From: Candidatus Saccharimonadota bacterium
Lineage (GTDB): Bacteria; Patescibacteriota; Saccharimonadia; Saccharimonadales; UBA4665
DNA length: 33,867 bases
NCBI GenBank assembly: GCA_027365445.1
Contig: DAHXNJ010000064.1
Location: forward strand, 1 to 33,867
Direction: 5' to 3'
Of the stretch, positions 27,077-33,867 are shown in pieces. The translations under genes and the position numbers were made by a program. The notes under the pieces are model-generated. The model was not told the origin of the DNA and made no database searches. It saw nothing but the letters and a program-made list of their open reading frames with translations. The stretch's first letter is position 1; each line of letters begins with the position of its first letter.

Positions 27077-29464
27077 GTGTCTGAAGTTAAGGTTGCTCCA
27101 GGGGCTCCAGGAGATAAACCGTTTTGGTCTCCAGGACCTAAAAGTGCGGTAGGTACAGCGATTAGTAGTGATAGTAATGTATGGTTTTCAGTAAGTCATG
27201 GAATTATAAATGAGGTTTATTTTCCTCGAAATGATACTCCAGCCATTAAAGATATGGGTTTTATTATTACCGATGGAATAAGTTATTTTTCGGAAGAAAA
27301 AACAGATAGCGAATCAAAAGTAGAATGGGAAGTACCCGGAATACCCCTCTTTAAGGTAACTAATAAAAGTACTGATGGGTGTTATGTTATTGAAAAAACT
27401 GTTTTAACAGATCCTTATCGTGATTCGATGGTTCAACAAACGACCATACAATGGGAAGAACAGTCTATAGATAAAATAAAACTCTATAATTTATTGGCAC
27501 CCCACTTAGGTAACAAAGGTCAAGATAATTCAGCATGGGTTATTCATAAAAAAGGTATAGAAATACTGGTGGCTAAACGAGAGGATAGTGCTCTGGCCAT
27601 GGTATGTTCCCTTCCATTTATCAATTCTTCGGTAGGATATGTAGGAATATCTGATGGATGGCAAGACCTTCATGCGCATAAAAAAATGGACTGGAATTAT
27701 GAAGAAGCTACTAATGGTAATGTTGCCTTATGCGGCGAAATAGATATAAGCTCAAATAAGAGCTTTACCTTAGTTTTGGGTTTTGGTAGTGATATTGATT
27801 CGGCAATTAAAAATGCGCTAGATAGCTTGCATGATGGCTTTGATAAGATAAAAGCAAGTTATATTAAGGGCTGGAAAGATTGGCATGATAGAGGGTCAAG
27901 AAATGATCTTATTTCAGATTTTGAGCTTAATAGTGTCGCTGTCTTAAAGACTCATGAATCTAAGAATCCTAATGGTGGTATTATAGCGGGTTTGGCAAGT
28001 CCTTGGGGCTATAGTCGTAGTGATGATGACCCTATTGGTTATCATATAGTATGGACTAGAGATATGGTGGAAGTTGCCGGAGGTCTGTTAGCAGCGGGAA
28101 GATATGATGACATTAGGGATATGATTGGCTATCTGGATTCAACTCAACAAATAGATGGTCATTGGCCGCAAAATATGTGGCTTAGTGGTGAGTCTTACTG
28201 GAATGGAGTCCAGATGGATGAAACGGCTTTGCCAATATTGTTAATTAATTTAGCTAGAAGAGAGGGAGCTATTAATGACAATGATGTATTAGATTTTTGG
28301 CCAATGGCCAAAAAAGCCGCTGGATATATTGTTCGAAATGGTCCAGTTACTAGGCAAGACAGATGGGAGGAAGATCCAGGATATACTCCTTTTACGCTAT
28401 CTTGTGAGATAGCTGCTTTGCTAGCCGCCGCCGATTTTTCAGAGTTGAATCAAGAAAAAGATGTGGCTTTGTATTTACGTCAAACAGCAGATAATTGGCA
28501 TGATGCATTAGACAGGTGGATGTTTACTATGGATAGCGAATGGACAAAAGAATATGGAGTAGATGGTTATTATGAAAGGATTGCTTTGGTAGATAGAGCA
28601 ATAGTCTCTAGATTCCAAAATACCGTTCATGTAAAGAATGTTCCGGTTGAAGACTCGATGTTAAAAGCTGCTCATTTAATTAGTCCGGATGCTTTAGCTT
28701 TGGTTCGTTTCGGACTTCGCCGAGCCGATGATCCAAGAATTCTTAACACTATTTTATTAATCGATAAGTTACTTAAGATAGATACCCCAAGCGGTACAAC
28801 ATGGCATCGATATAATGATGATGGTTATGGCGAACAATTAGATGGTAGTGCGTTTAATGGTACGGGTATTGGTAGAGGGTGGCCTTTATTAAGTGGTGAA
28901 CGTGGTCATTATGAGTTAGCTAAGGGTAATCCGCAAGAGGCCACAAACTTACTTCAATATATGCAAAATTTTGCTTGTGAATCATCGTTGATTCCTGAAC
29001 AAGTCTGGGACTCTTCACCGATACCGGAATTTGAGTTGGAACTAGGGCGACCATCCGGTTCAGCTATGCCTCTGGCATGGGCGCATGCAGAATACTTGAA
29101 ATTAGCCCGCTCTATAAAAGATGGTAAAATTTTTGATTTACCTGATCAAACTGTTCAGCGGTACTTAGTTAATGAGACCGAATCATCTTTGCGCTCTTGG
29201 AGATTTAATCACAAGATAAAGAATATGGAAGTAGGTAAGAAATTGAGAGTTGAAACGCTTGCTTCGGCAAGTGTTCATTGGACTCATGATGGCTGGAATA
29301 CAAGTCATGATCAAGTTTGTCTTAATAGCGGTTTAGGCGTATTTTATGCTGATTTAGATACAGATAAACTAGTCCCAGGAACGATTGTTACTTTTACTTT
29401 TTATTGGGAAAACGCAGATCACTGGGAGGGAGTAGACTACTCTGTTGATATTAGTATTAAATAG
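27077..29464 (+). CDS. Glycoside hydrolase family 15 (glucoamylase/glucodextranase-like)
   Basis: PGAPGDKPFWSPGPKSAVGTA N-terminus; HIVWTRDMVEVAGGLLA; QNMWLSGESYWNGVQMDETALPI; PEQVWD; SAMPLAWAHAEYLKL. SD AAAGGAGGT; GTG start. Confidence 0.95.
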   Translation: MSEVKVAPGAPGDKPFWSPGPKSAVGTAISSDSNVWFSVSHGIINEVYFPRNDTPAIKDMGFIITDGISYFSEEKTDSESKVEWEVPGIPLFKVTNKSTDGCYVIEKTVLTDPYRDSMVQQTTIQWEEQSIDKIKLYNLLAPHLGNKGQDNSAWVIHKKGIEILVAKREDSALAMVCSLPFINSSVGYVGISDGWQDLHAHKKMDWNYEEATNGNVALCGEIDISSNKSFTLVLGFGSDIDSAIKNALDSLHDGFDKIKASYIKGWKDWHDRGSRNDLISDFELNSVAVLKTHESKNPNGGIIAGLASPWGYSRSDDDPIGYHIVWTRDMVEVAGGLLAAGRYDDIRDMIGYLDSTQQIDGHWPQNMWLSGESYWNGVQMDETALPILLINLARREGAINDNDVLDFWPMAKKAAGYIVRNGPVTRQDRWEEDPGYTPFTLSCEIAALLAAADFSELNQEKDVALYLRQTADNWHDALDRWMFTMDSEWTKEYGVDGYYERIALVDRAIVSRFQNTVHVKNVPVEDSMLKAAHLISPDALALVRFGLRRADDPRILNTILLIDKLLKIDTPSGTTWHRYNDDGYGEQLDGSAFNGTGIGRGWPLLSGERGHYELAKGNPQEATNLLQYMQNFACESSLIPEQVWDSSPIPEFELELGRPSGSAMPLAWAHAEYLKLARSIKDGKIFDLPDQTVQRYLVNETESSLRSWRFNHKIKNMEVGKKLRVETLASASVHWTHDGWNTSHDQVCLNSGLGVFYADLDTDKLVPGTIVTFTFYWENADHWEGVDYSVDISIK

Positions 29465-29508
29465 ATTCTTTAGGCCCAGTTTTTGGTAGGATGATATATA
29501 ATAAAGTC

Positions 29509-29805
29509 ATGGTAACAAAAGCTATTTTTGCTAAGATCATAGCTAAAGAAGGCAAAGAGAAGGAAGTTGAAGAATTCTTACGTAGTGCTAGGGGCTTAAT
29601 TCTCGAAGAAGAAGGTACTATTAACTGGTATGCGGTTAAAATTAGCGAACTAGAGTATGGAATATTTGACACTTTTCAGGATAATAGCGGCAGATTAGAG
29701 CATTTGCACGGTAAAGTCGCTAAGGCCTTAATGGAGCGAGCTCCTGATCTCTTTAACAAGGCTCCTAGTATAGAACAATTTGATATTATCGCTGACAACA
29801 ATTAA
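29509..29805 (+). CDS. ABM-domain (antibiotic biosynthesis monooxygenase-like) protein
   Basis: MVTKAIFAKIIAKEGKEKEVEEFLRSA...EEGTINWYAVKISELEYGIFDTFQDNSGRLEHLHGKVAKAL. Start placed at 29509, 6 nt after TATAAT. Confidence 0.85.
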   Translation: MVTKAIFAKIIAKEGKEKEVEEFLRSARGLILEEEGTINWYAVKISELEYGIFDTFQDNSGRLEHLHGKVAKALMERAPDLFNKAPSIEQFDIIADNN

Positions 29806-29832
29806 ATCGGCTTTTAGTTACTTACTATCAGA

Positions 29833-30375
29833 CTATTCGTTAATAAGGAAGTTTTTAATTTCAGCAAGTGGTTTAATTTTAAAATAAGTAGATTTATATT
29901 GCTTATTGTTTAAACTTGCTCTGGTAATATCATAACCATTGGCTATGAATATCTTGTCCCAACCATAGCCATTATCTCCTGATGGATGATCGGCAATTTG
30001 TCCATCTAGTTTTCCTTTAAAGAAAGTAAAGTCCATACCGTCATAGTAAGCAAAAACGCATTTTGCTATAGCTTCCCGATTAAAGCTATCTAGTGATCGA
30101 CAAATTTTTTCTAATGGTAGTTCATCAATATAAAATTTAATGAAAGTACCGGGTAAACGACCAAAAGCTTTAAACTCTAGGGAGACATCTTCTACTAAGA
30201 TGGGTGATCTAAGATGCTTATAGGCAATGACAGCTTTGTGTTTTACTACTTCGATTAAATCTAATGATTGTATCTCTTGTTGTTGAATATCTTTATGTTT
30301 AATTTCTATCCCAATATATTTCGCTAGGTATTTGGCTTTATCAATATTCCCAGTTATGTATGTTACGTCTCTCAT
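29833..30375 (-). CDS. Ham1/RdgB-like non-canonical purine NTP pyrophosphatase
   Basis: YITGNIDKAKYL; VEDVSLEF; LPGTFIKFYI; DHPSGDNGYGWDKIFI. Confidence 0.82.
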   Translation of the reverse strand: MRDVTYITGNIDKAKYLAKYIGIEIKHKDIQQQEIQSLDLIEVVKHKAVIAYKHLRSPILVEDVSLEFKAFGRLPGTFIKFYIDELPLEKICRSLDSFNREAIAKCVFAYYDGMDFTFFKGKLDGQIADHPSGDNGYGWDKIFIANGYDITRASLNNKQYKSTYFKIKPLAEIKNFLINE

Positions 30376-30409
30376 GTGGCTGTATTATATATCTTTTACT
30401 TAGTTTGTA

Positions 30410-30685
30410 TTATTCATTGCTTGAGTTATTCTCATCAAGGAACATCTTTTGCAATTTCTCTGTTCTAATTTTTATTAGTTGTAGCTCACTATTAATGAGA
30501 CCAGTAGATAATTTTATGAGCCCCATGTCGTATTCAATTCTCTCTAGTCTTTCAGCTAGGAGAGATATTTTATTAAAATTTTCTTTATGACTTGAAAGTA
30601 ATTCTAGTATTTTATGAATATCCTCTTGCATAGAAACATAAAGTATATTTATTCTTTTGAGTAATTCGTCAGGATTATTTTTCAT
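30410..30685 (-). CDS. Small coiled-coil-like hypothetical protein
   Basis: 91 aa, Leu/Ile heptad-like, no recognised domain. Confidence 0.45.
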   Translation of the reverse strand: MKNNPDELLKRINILYVSMQEDIHKILELLSSHKENFNKISLLAERLERIEYDMGLIKLSTGLINSELQLIKIRTEKLQKMFLDENNSSNE

Positions 30686-30772
30686 ACTTTGATTATATAA
30701 TTAAAGGATATAAAAATATCTTGCTAGTGCTTTGTTATTAATAACTATTTAATATTATAAATTAATAATAGT

Positions 30773-31057
30773 TCAAGACTTACTTCTTAAGCTAAGTACA
30801 TTTTTATCTAGTTCTTCCCTAGTTAAAGTGCATCCTGCGAGTCCAAGTAGATGATAGATTCTATCTTTGATGTCGGTAGAGATAATAATTTGTCTATCCA
30901 TTACTGAATCTATCGCCTCACCTCTTTTTATAGATTCGAATCCTATGTTCGCTAAACGATCTTCGGCCAATAAGATTTTCTTAAGGCTATAGCTACAGAT
31001 GGCTTGTTTATGCCAATTATCAATACAATATTCGCATCTTTTTATGCTATTTTCCAT
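30773..31057 (-). CDS. Cys-rich small protein, paralog A
   Basis: IKRCEYCI...ICSYS...LANIG...RIYHLLGLAGCTLTREELDKN; aligns with 33527-33778. Confidence 0.65.
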   Translation of the reverse strand: MENSIKRCEYCIDNWHKQAICSYSLKKILLAEDRLANIGFESIKRGEAIDSVMDRQIIISTDIKDRIYHLLGLAGCTLTREELDKNVLSLRSKS

Positions 31058-31134
31058 AATTAAATAACCTTAAAATTCTTAAATTATTTTAACAAAAAAT
31101 AAGTATGACCTTTTAATAAATTATTTATAGACAT

Positions 31135-32418
31135 TTAATTATTTATTTGCTCTTTATTTTTTTGCAGTAATTCAGGTGCAAATCTTTTACTTAATATAAA
31201 CCCGATAATGGCAACGATTAAACTGACGATGCCGCCAAAAATTATTGGTGACCTACCGCCCAATTGTGATGCCATGTAACCTAATATTGGTCCACCTATA
31301 GCCGTAGGGCCAGCTAGTAGTACTGTCTGTAGGGCTAAAACTCGTCCTCGCATATTAGCAACTGATTCGACTTGGGCTATTGTAGTTGTTGAGGTTGTAT
31401 ATAAGATGGATGACATGCCTAATAAGATGACTGCCGGTAAGGCAAAAGTAGAATTTGGTACGGCAGCTAGAAGTAACATTGTTATGCCTAAAGTTAAAGC
31501 CCCTAGGATCACGTGCATCATTTTAACATGTGAACGATGTGCCAGTAGAAGGCTGGCTATTACTGCCCCAAAACTATAGGTTGAGTAGATTATTGTATAC
31601 ATAACGCTTGAAGTGTGAAGACTTTGAGTAGTAAAGATAGGAAGTGTTATATTGAAGTTGTAAGACAATGTTCCTATCACTGCTAGCATAGCAAAGCTTA
31701 TCCATAGTAGGGGCACTTGGGTTACGTAGCGTAAACCGGCCTTTACTTCCCCTTTAACTTTAGCTTTAATTTTATGCCTATATAGTTCATTTGGCCGCAT
31801 CTTAAATAGACTGAGTAAAACAGCTATATATGAAATAGCATCAATTGCAAAACACCATCCATAACCTAGCGATGCGATTAATACGCCCGCTAAGGCAGGT
31901 CCAAATATCCTAGACACATTTAGTATGGTGCTATATAGGACGACGGCGTTAGGTATGTCCTCTTGAGGGACCATTTCACTAACGAAGGAACGTCTCAGTG
32001 GATTGTCGAATGCTAGAAAAAGTCCCCCTGCTAATGCAAGAATAAATAAGCCATCTATAGGTGGGCGTGGCATAAAAGCAAGTACTGCTAAACCTATCGA
32101 TTCGGCCATTTCTAAAGACTGAGTTATGTATAATAGATTGCGCTTATTTGCCCTATCGGCAACTGCACCAGCATAGGCGGAGAAAAAAAGTATTGGTCCA
32201 TATTGAAATACGGCCAATAAGCCCACCGCTAGGTCACTTTTTGTTACTTTCAAAACTAAAAGTGTAATAGCTATATTAGTAAGCCAGTTACCTGTATTGG
32301 ATATAAGTTGACCGCTAAAATAGAGCCTAAAATTCCGATGCTTAAGAGACAAGAAAGTTTTCTTAAAAGCTCGAGTTAATCTAGGTGATTCTAGGTCATT
32401 AGATAAGTCGGGATTCAA
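31135..32418 (-). CDS. MFS transporter (enterobactin-exporter-like)
   Basis: FRLYFSGQLISNTGNWLTNIAITLLVL; GAVADRANKRNLL; FDNPLRRSFVSEMV motifs; overlaps the upstream gene by 4 nt. Confidence 0.93.
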   Translation of the reverse strand: MNPDLSNDLESPRLTRAFKKTFLSLKHRNFRLYFSGQLISNTGNWLTNIAITLLVLKVTKSDLAVGLLAVFQYGPILFFSAYAGAVADRANKRNLLYITQSLEMAESIGLAVLAFMPRPPIDGLFILALAGGLFLAFDNPLRRSFVSEMVPQEDIPNAVVLYSTILNVSRIFGPALAGVLIASLGYGWCFAIDAISYIAVLLSLFKMRPNELYRHKIKAKVKGEVKAGLRYVTQVPLLWISFAMLAVIGTLSYNFNITLPIFTTQSLHTSSVMYTIIYSTYSFGAVIASLLLAHRSHVKMMHVILGALTLGITMLLLAAVPNSTFALPAVILLGMSSILYTTSTTTIAQVESVANMRGRVLALQTVLLAGPTAIGGPILGYMASQLGGRSPIIFGGIVSLIVAIIGFILSKRFAPELLQKNKEQINN

Positions 32419-33011
32419 TCTTTTGTCACTAACGTATTAAGATTTTCACTAGTTATGATACTAGCTTGACGTGGAAATATCTTACTCATGAGCATTTGAT
32501 GTACGTCTTCTTCCGGATCAGCACAACAATCACTCAATACGAAAATGTTATAGTCTTTATCGGCTGCATCTTTAATAGTAGATAAGACTACTCCACTCGT
32601 ACTTAGGCCAGCCAAGATCAATGTATCTGTATTATTGTCTTTTAATTGCTTATCTAAATCGGTAGTAGAGAAGGCGCCAGTTCTAGTCTTTCTAACTACT
32701 ATATCGTTTTTACTTGGGGCAAGTTCTTGGTGTATTTGAGCCTCTGGACTGTCGATATACATACGACGACTGGTTGCCATTTCTTTAAATCTTTTATTAT
32801 TGGCTGGCACCTTACCATAATCTTGATCCGAAAAAGCTACCCAAACATAGCCAACTTTTATTCCTTTTTCTCTTACACGTTCAATTGTATTTGACATTCT
32901 ATCTATGAGTTCTTGCTTATTTTTAAACATTCCAAGAATACTGGTTTGATAGTCCATTATTAATAAGATTGCTTTGTCTTTTTTAATCATTTCTTTACTA
33001 CTGTTGTTCAT
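32415..33011 (-). CDS. Isochorismatase-fold (cysteine hydrolase family) protein
   Basis: AILLIMDYQTSIL; VVRKTRTGAFSTTDLD; LILAGLSTSGVVLSTIKDAADKDYNIFVLSDCCAD. SD AAAAGGAG. Confidence 0.9.
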   Translation of the reverse strand: MNNSSKEMIKKDKAILLIMDYQTSILGMFKNKQELIDRMSNTIERVREKGIKVGYVWVAFSDQDYGKVPANNKRFKEMATSRRMYIDSPEAQIHQELAPSKNDIVVRKTRTGAFSTTDLDKQLKDNNTDTLILAGLSTSGVVLSTIKDAADKDYNIFVLSDCCADPEEDVHQMLMSKIFPRQASIITSENLNTLVTKD

Positions 33012-33033
33012 GAAAGTACTCCTTTTCTAGTTG

Positions 33034-33492
33034 CTATATTGATTCGACCAATCTTTCTAATAAATCTACTGAATTTTTTAAAATTATTTGATCATTATAA
33101 TTTAAGTTTTTTTCTATTGCCTGTTTAAGCCATAGATTTCTATCGTTAATAACACTTTGTCTAATTTTATTGCCTTTGGTTGTGATGTTGATGACAGTTT
33201 TCCTTTTATCGGTAAAGTCATTAGTCATTTTAATTAAACCCATGTCTTTAAGTGGTGTTATTGCTTGGGCAATTGCTTGTTGAGTTATATGTTCATATTC
33301 AGATAGTGTAGATGCCGTAAGTGGGCCTTTAACAGAAATATTTTGAAGTATGCCTAATTGAGATAAAGTTAATCCTTGTGAATTGAGGGAAACTTCCTCT
33401 TTAAGCCTAGACTTTAATCGCTTGATTACGAGTATAAGTCTTAGAGATGTAGTTTCGAGATCAAGGTCATTTTCAGGCACACACAATAGCAT
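33034..33492 (-). CDS. MarR family transcriptional regulator
   Basis: LTLSQLGILQNISVKGPLTASTLSEYEHITQQAIAQAITPLKDMGLIKMTNDFTDKRKTVINITTKG winged-helix pattern. Confidence 0.92.
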   Translation of the reverse strand: MLLCVPENDLDLETTSLRLILVIKRLKSRLKEEVSLNSQGLTLSQLGILQNISVKGPLTASTLSEYEHITQQAIAQAITPLKDMGLIKMTNDFTDKRKTVINITTKGNKIRQSVINDRNLWLKQAIEKNLNYNDQIILKNSVDLLERLVESI

Positions 33493-33496
33493 ACAT

Positions 33497-33536
33497 TACT
33501 TAAGTTACTTGAACAAGTTACTTAAGTTATTTACTT
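33497..33536. promoter_or_regulatory. Candidate MarR operator array of three palindromes
   Basis: TTACTTAAGTTACTTGAACAAGTTACTTAAGTTATTTACT: two ACTTAAGT palindromes flanking ACTTGAACAAGT, beginning 4 bp upstream of the marR ATG. Confidence 0.6.
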
Positions 33537-33778
33537 ACCTTTATGGCTATATTGTTGTCGAACTCTGCTCTAGTAAGACTACAGCCATTATCTTTAATTA
33601 GATTATAAAGTATATTTCTTGTGTCAGCGTCTTCTTTTGAAGTAGTATTTAAGCTTATTTTACCAATATCACTTAAAGTTTTTTCTGTTGTAGTTACCAT
33701 GTCATAGCTAAAGTCGCATAATGATTTAACTAATTTGTCTTTTAAACAAGTTTCGCATCGTTTTATTTCATTACTCAT
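33527..33778 (-). CDS. Cys-rich small protein, paralog B
   Basis: IKRCETCL...LCDFS...LSDIG...NILYNLIKDNGCSLTRAEFDNN; SD TAGGAG; aligns with 30773-31057. Confidence 0.7.
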   Translation of the reverse strand: MSNEIKRCETCLKDKLVKSLCDFSYDMVTTTEKTLSDIGKISLNTTSKEDADTRNILYNLIKDNGCSLTRAEFDNNIAIKVSK

Positions 33779-33867
33779 TAGTAGTGCTCCTATTTTTATG
33801 TAATAATTATATATAAATTAATAATTTATTCTGTAATTTTGTTTACTAAAATTATATGTAGATTCTT

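Noticed and set aside
1-33867. CRISPR arrays, IS elements, prophage or integron signatures
   Set aside because: No regularly spaced repeats, transposase, integrase, cas or phage structural motifs seen in any frame.

Overview
AT-rich, gene-dense 33.9-kb bacterial chromosomal window. The gene content resembles Candidatus Saccharibacteria (TM7/CPR), but that placement is inference only. Genetic code 11 fits, since many intact genes end in TGA. Supported features are: a truncated membrane AAA/Clp-like ATPase; tRNA-Ser(GGA); a MacB-type ABC pair; a CvpA-trypsin membrane protease; a pgl-gnd-zwf oxidative pentose phosphate operon; an RRM RNA-binding protein; a PIG-L deacetylase; an exported GH25-like protein; a stress-type cluster (aldo/keto reductase, DJ-1/PfpI, KGG-type protein, a 50-aa DUF6496-like protein, GlsB/YeaQ, a 46-aa orphan); DinB; a tandem cupredoxin-like protein beside an HtrA-like protease; YtxH; DUF2267; two MFS transporters; peroxiredoxin; GH1; SDR; GH15; and a MarR / isochorismatase-like / MFS operon flanked by two paralogous Cys-rich small proteins. 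No CRISPR array, transposase, rRNA or prophage was seen. The main leads are: (1) a ~390-nt non-coding gap with a three-way-junction-like fold and competing pairings (15102-15330); (2) a Shine-Dalgarno-sequestering leader on the RRM gene; (3) a palindromic operator at marR whose core recurs upstream of the PfpI gene; (4) an ORF with an in-frame TGA at codon 7 just downstream of a TATAAT box; (5) a Cys4 small-protein family flanking the marR operon. All RNA folds were found by eye and no homology searches were run.
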